From assembly GCF_030263935.1 (NCBI RefSeq), contig NZ_CP127162.1:2923501-2987500 (forward strand): a stretch of 64,000 nt of DNA. The letters are read 5' to 3'. Shown here piece by piece: positions 17,873-26,133 of this stretch; the stretch's first letter is position 1; each line of letters begins with the position of its first letter. The notes under the pieces were generated by a model, which saw only the letters and a program-made list of their open reading frames with translations, did not search any database and had not been told where the DNA came from. The stretch is from Paenibacillus polygoni (GTDB lineage Bacteria > Bacillota > Bacilli > Paenibacillales > Paenibacillaceae). Made by a program: the position numbers and the translations under genes.

Positions 17873-18035
17873 GCTTAGACTCCTTTTGATTCTATTTTCT
17901 ATTCTCTTCGAATTCGTCTACTATTAGACGCTTAATCCCTGAAAAAGTTTCTGATGAAATGGGATAAATCTATAATAAGTGATAAAATGTTCCAAATAGT
18001 GAGAAAATTTCTCTTCTTTCTGCTAGATTTACAAT

Positions 18036-18076
18036 AAATAACCCCTTAATGAGATTGGCTCATCAAGGGGTTATTT
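18036..18076 (-). terminator. Terminator of the carboxylesterase gene
   Basis: AAATAACCCCTT/AAGGGGTTATTT stem continued by ATGAG/CTCAT with one bulge, five-base loop. It begins six bases past the stop codon on the minus strand and is nearly symmetrical. Confidence 0.75.
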
Positions 18077-18081
18077 TTATA

Positions 18082-19545
18082 TCATAATCCGAAACGTATT
18101 CTTTTTTCTTGGTCTGGATCTTGAATCACTTCAAGATCGGTATTAAAGATCATTGTTGCTCTATGTTCTATTGAGTAGGGAGGCCAATGATGACCTCCCG
18201 GAACGGGATTTTCCCCTTTTGCAAAGGCAATCCATGCGCCCTGCATCGAAGAAGCAAGTTGCTGCATTGAATCACTCGGGTTAATTCCCAAGTGTTTAAA
18301 AAACTGCAGATTATGAAATACAAAAGCAATTTCACCTGCATGGATCGCTTTATTTAACAGCGGATGACTTTCAAGTGTCCAATCGAACCGGTACATAAAT
18401 ACCGGTGCATATGTAGACTGAGCAGCAGCGAACTGCACGGAAGAACGCCAAAAGAAAAGATCTGTCATTAACTGTGCCTGTCCATCTGTTGTTTTCGGAT
18501 ACTGGGAGACGATCTCATGCCCATCAGTTACACCTGTCATCATTTCCATTGCTCTTACAATATCACCATCGTTCATGATATCCGTTTCTGGACGGATAAA
18601 TAGTGCTCCTTCGTCAAGGTTGGTTCCGATAAGGAGCCGAACGTCACCGGCATCGCCCTCTTTTACTGCTTGCACAGGTGATTTTGGAAGTGTAGATTGA
18701 TCCACCACAGGCTGGAATAACATAGCAAGACCTGCACCGGTCTGCTGTTTGAAGCGTTCTCCTGCAGCAAGGATTTGCTCAGCAGGCAGGGTTTTTAGTT
18801 TGTGGACCTCGTCAGAACCGATTCCCAGCATCTGCAGCATTCCAGCTGTAACCTGAGCTGCTTGTTCTGCTGGTATATGCTGCGAAGCGCCGCTTTGCAT
18901 AATGGCCTGTTTGAAGAGTCCTTTTGCTTTTGGCATGGCCATAAGAGCAGCAATACTCATACTTCCTGCCGATTCACCAAACACAGTCACTGCGCCGGGG
19001 TCTCCTCCAAAACCATCTATATTCTGTTGCACCCATTCCAAGGCCGCAATTTGATCAAGCAGTCCCGCGTTCGAAATAAATGATTCACCAAGCGGTGATA
19101 AGTGCATAAAGCCAAAGGGACCCAGACGGTAGTTTAGGGTAACAACAATAATCTCACCGCGTTTCACAAACTCTGTAGCATCATAGAACGAGGTGCTGCC
19201 TGATCCGCTGACGAATGCACCTCCGTGAATCCATACCATGACCGGAAGCTTTTGTTTCGCTACTTGTTCTGGAGCCCATACATTGAGATAAAGACAATCT
19301 TCCGATTCTACCGGCTCATATCCTGGAGTCTCAAATAGTCCCCCTTCTGTTCTTGGCTGTATACACTCCGGTCCAAACTGATCAGCTTCCTTGACACCTT
19401 CCCAGGAATCAGGCGGCTCGGGCGCTTCAAAACGAAGTTCATTCACAGGCGGTTTCGCATAAGGGATTCCTTTCCATACTGCTGCTCCATCTATGTTGCG
19501 TCCCTTTAACGCACCATATTTTGTATTTACTATCAGCTCTCTCAT
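18082..19545 (-). CDS. Type-B carboxylesterase (para-nitrobenzyl esterase-like)
   Basis: 487 aa alpha/beta hydrolase. Oxyanion-hole HGGAF at 107-111, nucleophile GESAG with Ser192, acidic residue in IGTNLDEG, and histidine in AIHAGEIAFVF give a full catalytic set. SEDCLYLNVWAP (81-92) is the second carboxylesterase signature. No signal peptide, so cytoplasmic ester hydrolysis as in PnbA of Bacillus. GGAAGG lies upstream of the ATG. Single-gene unit. Confidence 0.92.
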   Translation of the reverse strand: MRELIVNTKYGALKGRNIDGAAVWKGIPYAKPPVNELRFEAPEPPDSWEGVKEADQFGPECIQPRTEGGLFETPGYEPVESEDCLYLNVWAPEQVAKQKLPVMVWIHGGAFVSGSGSTSFYDATEFVKRGEIIVVTLNYRLGPFGFMHLSPLGESFISNAGLLDQIAALEWVQQNIDGFGGDPGAVTVFGESAGSMSIAALMAMPKAKGLFKQAIMQSGASQHIPAEQAAQVTAGMLQMLGIGSDEVHKLKTLPAEQILAAGERFKQQTGAGLAMLFQPVVDQSTLPKSPVQAVKEGDAGDVRLLIGTNLDEGALFIRPETDIMNDGDIVRAMEMMTGVTDGHEIVSQYPKTTDGQAQLMTDLFFWRSSVQFAAAQSTYAPVFMYRFDWTLESHPLLNKAIHAGEIAFVFHNLQFFKHLGINPSDSMQQLASSMQGAWIAFAKGENPVPGGHHWPPYSIEHRATMIFNTDLEVIQDPDQEKRIRFGL

Positions 19546-19607
19546 CTCGTATTCATCCTTCCTGATGTCCGTTTCTTAAATCGTTTGCTATAACGAATAT
19601 ACAATTC

Positions 19608-20138
19608 TTATTCATGCGCTTTACGAATTCTTTGTAATTGACCAATATGTCTTATTTCATGAATGGCAATAAAATGAGCCCACTGATTCGCATTTAATTC
19701 AAACCCGACCGGATGAGGAAATTTCAAATCATTCGTATTTCTTTCGGCCAGCTGATGAATTATTTTCTTCGATTCCGCTCGAATCTCATTCAATTGATCC
19801 AACGCTTGATCATAGCTTAGTTGACCGCTTGGTTTTGCTAATGCAGGTGCCTCCATCTTTTTATCGATCAAACCGCTCTCTTTCACAATATCCATAACAT
19901 CTGTTTTCTTTTCATTTACTGGTTCTGAAGGCAGAACCGGTTCCGTAGCAAGTGCTTGCTTCAACTGATGCTGAATCATGCCTTCTATTTTAGCCAAATG
20001 CTCTACAATTTCCGTGACATTCCAGCCGCTCTCCACTTCCTTTAACTCTTTCTCATGGGGACCAAAAGAATCTAGAACTTCAAACAGTTGATTTCTTACA
20101 CCGTCCATGTAAGGGATGATTTCATTAAATTGTACCAT
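19608..20138 (-). CDS. DinB-family protein
   Basis: 176 aa four-helix DinB-like fold. The conserved metal-binding histidines are visible: WNVTEIVEHLAKIEGMI near residue 40 and NANQWAHFIAIHEIRHIGQLQRI at 146-171. Such proteins are often thiol transferases or of unknown role. AGGAGG precedes the ATG by eight bases. It follows the GrpB gene by 34 bases on the same strand and may share its transcript. Confidence 0.85.
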   Translation of the reverse strand: MVQFNEIIPYMDGVRNQLFEVLDSFGPHEKELKEVESGWNVTEIVEHLAKIEGMIQHQLKQALATEPVLPSEPVNEKKTDVMDIVKESGLIDKKMEAPALAKPSGQLSYDQALDQLNEIRAESKKIIHQLAERNTNDLKFPHPVGFELNANQWAHFIAIHEIRHIGQLQRIRKAHE

Positions 20139-20172
20139 GTTGTAGTCCTCCTACTATGTCTACATTCTCAGG

Positions 20173-20670
20173 TTATTTCATACTTCTATATTCCGGCGTT
20201 TTCTTTAACTGATCAAAAAAATGACGCTGGGCTTCTCGGTAACTCTCCAAATCTTTTCCCTCATAGGAAGCTTTCAGTTCATCGTACTGATCACGGTATC
20301 CTTCATTAATTAACAATACATCGCGAAATTTATGAAATACATCATGTTTGGAATGACATACGGTCAACTGAACACCTAATGGCAGGACCGTCTCCTTTGT
20401 ATAAAAGGAACGAAAAGAAGCCGTTTGTTCTCCTTTTTCATCGACAGGGTATAAAGATTCCAGTACACGAACTGCTTCATCAAATTCTTCTTGCTTCACT
20501 CGAACCTGAATATCGACATCTCCTTTTGTCAGGGTGCCGGGAATGGCCGAGCTTCCTACATGATGAATATCTGCATGTTCAAGACGTTCTTTCAACTTCT
20601 TATTTTCCTGCAAAAATAGTTCTGCCGCCTGGTCATTATATTTATTTCTTGCGAAAGATACGATTTCCAT
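20173..20670 (-). CDS. GrpB-family nucleotidyltransferase-like protein
   Basis: 165 aa. HHVGSSAIPGT plus GDVDIQV gives the nucleotidyltransferase GS...DxD pattern of the GrpB/UPF0157 family; the QREAQRHFFDQL end is also typical. ATG 20670 has GGAGAGG seven bases upstream; the longer open frame has no binding site and an atypical extension. Activity unknown. The DinB gene follows. Confidence 0.85.
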   Translation of the reverse strand: MEIVSFARNKYNDQAAELFLQENKKLKERLEHADIHHVGSSAIPGTLTKGDVDIQVRVKQEEFDEAVRVLESLYPVDEKGEQTASFRSFYTKETVLPLGVQLTVCHSKHDVFHKFRDVLLINEGYRDQYDELKASYEGKDLESYREAQRHFFDQLKKTPEYRSMK

Positions 20671-20774
20671 ACCGCTTCCTCTCCTTATGTATAGAGTAGG
20701 GATGAATGACCATCCATTTAAACCAAAGTGCTGTCTTTCAAACATTCGAAATCAGAATGAAAACTCCTCCTCGG

Positions 20775-20804
20775 TTGGTAAATAAAACAATATTCATCTA
20801 TAAT
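20775..20804 (+). promoter_or_regulatory. Sigma-A-type promoter of the second ftsW-like gene
   Basis: TTGGTA (20775-20780), 18-base spacer, TATAAT (20799-20804), 45 bases before the start codon. Confidence 0.55.
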
Positions 20805-20849
20805 TTAGGGATATGTAGCATTAGATTAACAAGGGAGTGACTCATTTAC

Positions 20850-22040
20850 ATGTTGCAAAAACTAAAAAAGATAGATTCTACAATCATCTGGATCCTTTGT
20901 TTTTTCATGCTCGCCAGCATTCTTTTGATACATAGCGGGATTCAATACAGCCCCGAAAAATTCGCCGGTTCCGAAATGAAAATGGTGATCTATTACCTGC
21001 TTAGTTTTGCGGCTTTACTTGTGACTGCGTTATTTCACTACAAACTCATCTTGAAATATTATTGGTATATCTACGGAGCAGGTATATTGCTGCTTATCTA
21101 TGTTTCGTTTTTCGGCAAGGTCATCAACGGCTCCAGGGGCTGGATCTCTATCCCTCATTTATTTAATGTGCAACCCGCCGAAGTCTTTAAAATAATACTG
21201 ATCATTACGCTGGGCGGTATCTTAATGAAACAGAACAAGAAACTCACCTTCTGGGGAAATGTCATCCCCCTCTCACTTGTCACCCTTCTTCCTTTTGCCT
21301 TAGTCATGAAAACAAATGATATGGGTAATGCACTCAGCTATCTGGTCATCTTAATCGGTATGCTGTGGATCGGGAACATTAAAAACAGACATGCACTTAT
21401 TATACTTCTGCTCATCGCTGCTCTTTCCATTGGTGGAATTAAGTCATATATCACCTTTCATGATCAAATTACTACCTATCTTTCGAATACGGAAAAAGGG
21501 CACTGGCTCGATCGGATCGATCCCTGGCTTTTGCCTGAAGAAGCAGGCAAAGATGCTTCTTACCATACAAGAAATGCGAAAATCGCGATTGCGTCAGGCG
21601 GCTTATTAGGAAAGGGATATAAGCAAGGGACGATGGTGCAGACGGGATATGTTCCTTATACTTACTCGGACTCGATTATCGTCGTCGCTGCAGAAGAGTT
21701 TGGGTTTCTCGGGGTATCTCTTTTGTTATTTCTCTATTTCATACTAATTTACCGGCTCATCTATATCGGACTTGAATGTAAAAATAAGGCGGGACCTATT
21801 CTAATTGTGGGTATTGTGGCTATGTTCATCTATCAAATTTTTGAGAATGTCGGCATGTTTATCGGACTCATGCCTTTGACGGGAATTACTTTACCTTTTC
21901 TTAGCTTTGGAGGTTCTTCACTGCTCATTAATATGCTCTGCATAGGTGTAGTACTGAGCATTAAAGTAAATGATGAGGTAATCGATGATATGTTACCAAA
22001 TACGGAGAGCTTGCAGTTAAGTAAAAGAACCGTCTTATAA
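20850..22040 (+). CDS. FtsW/RodA/SpoVE-family glycan polymerase or flippase
   Basis: 396 aa, ten predicted membrane segments. SEDS features: GSRGWISIPHLFNVQPAEVFKIILI (about 91-116), AIASGGLLGKGYKQGTMVQTGYVPYTYSDSIIVVAAEEFGFLG in the large loop and MPLTGITLPFLSFGGSSLLINMLCIGVVLSI at the C-terminus. It polymerises glycan strands with a partner penicillin-binding protein; none is encoded nearby, so which process it serves (division, elongation, sporulation) is open. It lacks the HAAS prefix of the paralogue at 9371. GGGAGTG precedes the ATG. Confidence 0.9.
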   Translation: MLQKLKKIDSTIIWILCFFMLASILLIHSGIQYSPEKFAGSEMKMVIYYLLSFAALLVTALFHYKLILKYYWYIYGAGILLLIYVSFFGKVINGSRGWISIPHLFNVQPAEVFKIILIITLGGILMKQNKKLTFWGNVIPLSLVTLLPFALVMKTNDMGNALSYLVILIGMLWIGNIKNRHALIILLLIAALSIGGIKSYITFHDQITTYLSNTEKGHWLDRIDPWLLPEEAGKDASYHTRNAKIAIASGGLLGKGYKQGTMVQTGYVPYTYSDSIIVVAAEEFGFLGVSLLLFLYFILIYRLIYIGLECKNKAGPILIVGIVAMFIYQIFENVGMFIGLMPLTGITLPFLSFGGSSLLINMLCIGVVLSIKVNDEVIDDMLPNTESLQLSKRTVL

Positions 22041-22145
22041 GGCGGTTATAGGATGGTTTTCGAGCGGTTATAGGATGGTTATAGAGCGGTCTTAGAGCGG
22101 TCTTAGAGCGGTTTTTGAGCGGTTATAAAAAGGTTATAAGGCGGT
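22035..22145 (+). repeat. About ten degenerate 11-base tandem units after ftsW-like gene
   Basis: Units related to AGCGGTTATAG (variants AGCGGTCTTAG, AGCGGTTTTTG, GGATGGTTATA) run from the stop codon into the terminator. No coding frame is plausible. Confidence 0.8.
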
Positions 22146-22189
22146 AGACAATCTAGCTTACACTAGTTTGCCTACTGTCTTTTTTTATT
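22141..22189 (+). terminator. Terminator of ftsW-like gene, copy of the 2688-2737 hairpin
   Basis: GTAGACAATCTAG pairs with CTAGTTTGCCTAC with two mismatches, followed by TGTCTTTTTTTATT. Its reverse complement aligns with the hairpin at 2688-2737 over about 38 bases, including the T-run. Confidence 0.75.
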
Positions 22190-23110
22190 TTACAAGCTCT
22201 CGTTACGTTCATGATAACGATATTGATTTGCCAACTGATTCAAGAAAGCCGATACTTGCTTTGGGATGTTTCTCCTGTTCGGCTGTACCCACCCTACATA
22301 AGAGGAGACGGAAGTTTGGATTGCAATCGGTAAGACTACAATATCACTGCTGGACATATGAGCATGTTTACCAAATGACAAATCAAATCCAATCGTTATT
22401 GCCATATTTTCTCGAACCAATTTCCATATGACGGAAGTCTGATTCGTTGAAAATAAGAGTGGACCTTTTCCATAATTCTGCTGGAGATCTTCGTAAAATT
22501 TCAACAGCAGATCATCTTTATATAGAACCATCTGATGCTTCAGAATCTCCTCCGGGGTAATCGAATCCTGCAATGCAAGGGGAGAACGTTTGCTAACGCC
22601 TGCGACCATTTCTTGCTGAATCAGCTTACCGAATAATAAGGATTTATGCTGCTGTCTCAGCTCTTCTTCAAATATAATCAGTCCCACATCAAAACGTCTT
22701 TCATTTATTTCATGAATGATATCATTCGTACTCATCTCACATAGTTCCAGCGTAACTCCGGGAAACTGTTTCTTAAAATCAATAATTGCATCGGTATAAA
22801 TCAGTGTCGGAAGCGGAATAGTCGCTATTCTTATTACGCCTGTAAGCTGTTCGGGCTGAACCTCAGTCTCTTGTTTCAGTTCCTCAAGTGCATCAAGTAC
22901 CTTATATGCTTTGGATAAAATACGTTTCCCATCTTCTGTAGGGATAGCTCCCGCACGAGATCTTGTAAATAAGGAGAATCCCAGTTCGTTTTCAAGACTT
23001 GTAATCGCCTGACTAACTGCAGATAGCGTAACATTACATGATTCTGATGCTTTGGTGAGCGATCCTGTTCTGGCGGTTTCTGTGATATACAAGAGTTGAT
23101 CCATGTTCAT
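22190..23110 (-). CDS. LysR-family transcriptional regulator
   Basis: 306 aa. N-terminal winged helix (MDQLLYITETARTGSLTKASESCNVTLSAVSQAITSLENELGFSLFTRSRAG) and a type 2 periplasmic-binding-like effector domain from about residue 90. AAAGGAGGGG precedes the ATG. Divergent from the SDR gene at 23260 with 149 bases between, so the SDR is the probable target. The intergenic region has TTAACT/AGTTAA arms; effector unknown. Confidence 0.9.
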   Translation of the reverse strand: MNMDQLLYITETARTGSLTKASESCNVTLSAVSQAITSLENELGFSLFTRSRAGAIPTEDGKRILSKAYKVLDALEELKQETEVQPEQLTGVIRIATIPLPTLIYTDAIIDFKKQFPGVTLELCEMSTNDIIHEINERRFDVGLIIFEEELRQQHKSLLFGKLIQQEMVAGVSKRSPLALQDSITPEEILKHQMVLYKDDLLLKFYEDLQQNYGKGPLLFSTNQTSVIWKLVRENMAITIGFDLSFGKHAHMSSSDIVVLPIAIQTSVSSYVGWVQPNRRNIPKQVSAFLNQLANQYRYHERNESL

Positions 23111-23259
23111 AGATCTCCCCTCCTTTAGTTAACTTATTCTTAACTTCACTTAAAATACTTTAAATATAGTTAATGGTAAAACGAGTATATACTAAATGTA
23201 AGGTAAACAGAAGCAATGATATCTATCACAAATACGTAATTTATATAGGAGGATTTATC

Positions 23260-24012
23260 ATGAGTAATGAAAAAAGAGTAGCTGTTATTACAGGCGGGGC
23301 AAGTGGAATAGGCCGCGAAACCAGCCTTATTTTCGCAAAAAAAGGCGATCGTGTTATTGTTGCAGATTATAATGAAGCAGGCGGTAAAGAAACCGTTGCG
23401 TTGATCGAGAAAAATGGCGGCGAAGCTGCTTTTATTCAAGTTGATGTTTCTAATTATGAAAGTGTAGAAGCGCTTGTGGAACAAACCGTACTACAATATG
23501 GCCGTATTGACGTCATGTTCAATAACGCGGGAATTGGCCTGCCTACCCCCGTTGCTGCTCTGGACTGGGATGCCTACCATCGCGTCATAGATGTGAACCA
23601 ACACGGAGTAGCTTACGGAATTATCGCAGCCAGCAAAAAAATGAGAGAACTTGGTATCAAAGGGGTTATTATTAATACGGCTTCCGTATTCGGATTCCTT
23701 GCATCAGCAGGATCTTTCGCTTACCATGCTACCAAAGGTGCGGTCATTATGATGAGTAAATCGGCTGCATTAGAACTTGCGCAGTATGATATTCGTGTTG
23801 TTGCGGTTGCTCCAGGTGTAGTAGACACTCCTATCATTCAAGGTTACAAAGATCTAGGTATGGCCGATGAGATGGCTCATAAAGTCATGGGCGGCAAGCT
23901 GACTCAACCGGAAGCCGTAGCTAAAACCGTATATCTTGTATCTCTAGAAGAAGCGGAAGCGATTAACGGCAGTGTAGTAATGGCTGACCAAGGCTATGCT
24001 TCCTTTAAATAA
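23260..24012 (+). CDS. Short-chain dehydrogenase/reductase
   Basis: 250 aa, classical SDR. Cofactor motif TGGASGIG (about 12-19), NNAGIG (87-92) and active-site Ser...YHATKG (Y-x3-K near 151-155). The ADYNEA acidic residue after beta-2 suggests NAD preference. ATG 23260 has AGGAGG seven bases upstream, so the longer open frame is rejected. Substrate unknown; regulated probably by the divergent LysR protein. Confidence 0.9.
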   Translation: MSNEKRVAVITGGASGIGRETSLIFAKKGDRVIVADYNEAGGKETVALIEKNGGEAAFIQVDVSNYESVEALVEQTVLQYGRIDVMFNNAGIGLPTPVAALDWDAYHRVIDVNQHGVAYGIIAASKKMRELGIKGVIINTASVFGFLASAGSFAYHATKGAVIMMSKSAALELAQYDIRVVAVAPGVVDTPIIQGYKDLGMADEMAHKVMGGKLTQPEAVAKTVYLVSLEEAEAINGSVVMADQGYASFK

Positions 24013-24088
24013 GGTTCGCGAAATCAACTTAAAACTGATTAAAGCAACAAAAGGTAATATGGAATAGATTCAACATATTGAATTAATC

Positions 24089-24131
24089 AAAAAAGATGAC
24101 CTCAGGTATATTTCCGAGAGTCATCTTTTTT
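24089..24131. terminator. Bidirectional terminator between SDR and leuA
   Basis: AAAAAAGATGAC pairs with the matching GTCATCTTTTTT-type arm across an 18-base loop carrying CTC/GAG. It separates two convergent genes. Confidence 0.75.
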
Positions 24132-24172
24132 GATCGTTATTTGATTTATCATGATATGAAGTTCATGAATGG

Positions 24173-25729
24173 TTACTGTTCCACCAAGTTTTCCGCAAGC
24201 TCCATCTGATCCAAGATCACTGCGTTAATCCCATTAATATATGCGATCGCACTAGCCTTAATGATATCCGTATCCATCGCACGCCCTGTGTACGTCTTTC
24301 CATCACATGAAATCTGCAGATGCACTCGTCCGACTGCTTCTTTCCCTCTCGATATACTATTTATTTTGTAGTGGGTCAGCTGAACATCGAGATCCGTTAA
24401 CGTTTTAATGACACTATACAGCGCATCAATCGGCCCGTCACCGATGGAACTTCCTCTGAGCACATCGCTTCCCTTTTTCAGTTCTACACTGGCTGTTGGA
24501 TACTGATCATTCGTCACTACTTGAAAGGATGCCAGTTCATATAAATGTCCTCTTGACTGCGGCTTATTTAAATGTTCGGTCACCAGATAAAACACATCAT
24601 GGTCGTACACTTCTTTTTTAGCATCGGCCAGGGTAATGAATTTTTCAAATAACAATTCAAATTCTTCGGTATTCGTAACGCTGAACCCCATACGCTCCAC
24701 TGCATTTTTAAATGCATGACGTCCCGATCTTGCCGTAAGAATGAGCTCCATTTTTTCTCCGCCCACTTCTTCAGGTGACATAATCTCATATACATTTTTA
24801 TCTTTGAGCAAACCGTCCTGATGGATTCCAGAGGAGTGAGCAAAAGCATTATCCCCCGTAATCGCCTTATTCACTTGGACATCCAGCCCCGTTAAATGCG
24901 TCAATAGCCGGGAAGTCTGCAAAATTTCTTTCGTTTGAATTCGGGTCGTACAGCCGTAAAAGTTCTCTCTTACTTTCAGTCCCATGACGACTTCTTCAAG
25001 AGAGGTATTCCCGGCACGCTCACCGAGTCCATTAATGGTACACTCTACTTTTTGCGCTCCGTTCTTAATGGCACTCAGCGTATTTGCCGTCGCCATCCCC
25101 AAATCATTATGGCAATGAACACTCAGTATTACTTTATCGTCTAGATTCTTAAGGCGCTCATTAATTCTTCTTATCAAATCACCAAACTCTTCAGGAACGG
25201 CGTATCCAACGGTATCTGGAACGTTTATGATGGTCGCCCCCGCTTTCACTACTGCCTCAATGGTTCTCCACAAATATTCATAATCAGACCTAGAAGCATC
25301 CTCCGTCGAATACTGTACTTCAGGAAGCAGCGTCTTCGCATATTTCACCGCATCTACCCCCATCTGCATGACGGCATCCTCTGATCGGGCGAATTTTTTT
25401 TCAAGATGAATATTAGAAGTTCCAAGCACGATATGAATGAATGGATTCTGTGCGAGCTTAATACTTTCATAAACAGCATCAATATCACTTTTTACCGCTC
25501 TTGCAAGAGCCGTTATTGAGATTTGATCTCCTACTTTTTTTGCAATTTGTTGAACCGCATGAAAATCTCCCTGTGAAGAAGCAGGAAAACCTGCCTCGAT
25601 CATATCTACATGTAATCTTTTCAGCTGTTGTGCAAATTCAATTTTCTGCAAGGTGTTTAGTTTCGCTCCAGGAACTTGTTCTCCATCTCTCAGCGTCGTG
25701 TCCAGTACCAATACATTGCGGTTTGTCAT
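24173..25729 (-). CDS. leuA: 2-isopropylmalate synthase
   Basis: 518 aa. Condenses acetyl-CoA with 2-oxoisovalerate, the first committed step of leucine synthesis. LDTTLRDGEQVPGAK (about 9-23) starts the HMGL-like TIM barrel; VHCHNDLGMATAN and NGLGERAGNTSLEE are metal and signature motifs; the C-terminal ~120 residues form the LeuA leucine-binding regulatory domain. ATG 25729 has GAGGAGG upstream. A leucine-type T-box leader precedes it. The rest of the leu pathway is not in the window. Confidence 0.95.
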   Translation of the reverse strand: MTNRNVLVLDTTLRDGEQVPGAKLNTLQKIEFAQQLKRLHVDMIEAGFPASSQGDFHAVQQIAKKVGDQISITALARAVKSDIDAVYESIKLAQNPFIHIVLGTSNIHLEKKFARSEDAVMQMGVDAVKYAKTLLPEVQYSTEDASRSDYEYLWRTIEAVVKAGATIINVPDTVGYAVPEEFGDLIRRINERLKNLDDKVILSVHCHNDLGMATANTLSAIKNGAQKVECTINGLGERAGNTSLEEVVMGLKVRENFYGCTTRIQTKEILQTSRLLTHLTGLDVQVNKAITGDNAFAHSSGIHQDGLLKDKNVYEIMSPEEVGGEKMELILTARSGRHAFKNAVERMGFSVTNTEEFELLFEKFITLADAKKEVYDHDVFYLVTEHLNKPQSRGHLYELASFQVVTNDQYPTASVELKKGSDVLRGSSIGDGPIDALYSVIKTLTDLDVQLTHYKINSISRGKEAVGRVHLQISCDGKTYTGRAMDTDIIKASAIAYINGINAVILDQMELAENLVEQ

Positions 25730-25811
25730 GAAAATTTCCTCCTCACGGAAAATAAGAATGTAATTCATTTTATGTAAACACGAGGTTTGCTAAACCCGGA
25801 ATTTAGCAAAC

Positions 25812-26090
25812 AAAAAACCCCGTCTCTGCTATAGAGACGAGGTTAACCCGCGGTACCACTCTAATTCGTTTCCTACCCCTATAAATATACGGATAAGAAA
25901 CAATCTTTGTTCGATGGCGAAGACCATCTATCCTTGTAACGGCGGAATCCCGGCAAACCCTACTATATTCAGGCAGCTGTTCATAGACGAGTTCAAAGTG
26001 GTCCCTGCTGCCGTATTCCCACCTGCCAACGGCTCTCTGAAAGAGTTCCACACTTCTACTATTTCTAATCAGCACATTTGATATGTTCAA
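25812..26090 (-). promoter_or_regulatory. T-box leader, probably leucine-responsive, upstream of leuA
   Basis: The minus strand holds a stem-I region with GAACTC (specifier probably CUC, Leu), the conserved T-box GAGTGGTACCGCGGG (25846-25860 area) and a terminator hairpin ACCTCGTCTCT/AGAGACGGGGT followed by TTTTTTG (25812-25844). Uncharged tRNA-Leu would stabilise the antiterminator and let leuA be transcribed. The T-box core is clear; the specifier is read by eye. Confidence 0.88.
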
Positions 26091-26102
26091 TTGGTTAAAT
26101 GG

Positions 26103-26131
26103 AGTATATTGGTATTTATTTCCTTTGTCAA
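26103..26131 (-). promoter_or_regulatory. Promoter of the T-box/leuA transcript
   Basis: On the minus strand TTGACA, 17-base spacer, TATACT, starting two bases after the MATE stop codon and leading into the T-box. Confidence 0.7.
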
Positions 26132-26133
26132 GC

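Noticed and set aside
25803..26090. 95-aa minus-strand open frame upstream of leuA
   Set aside because: It lies wholly inside the T-box RNA leader and its terminator; no ribosome binding site.
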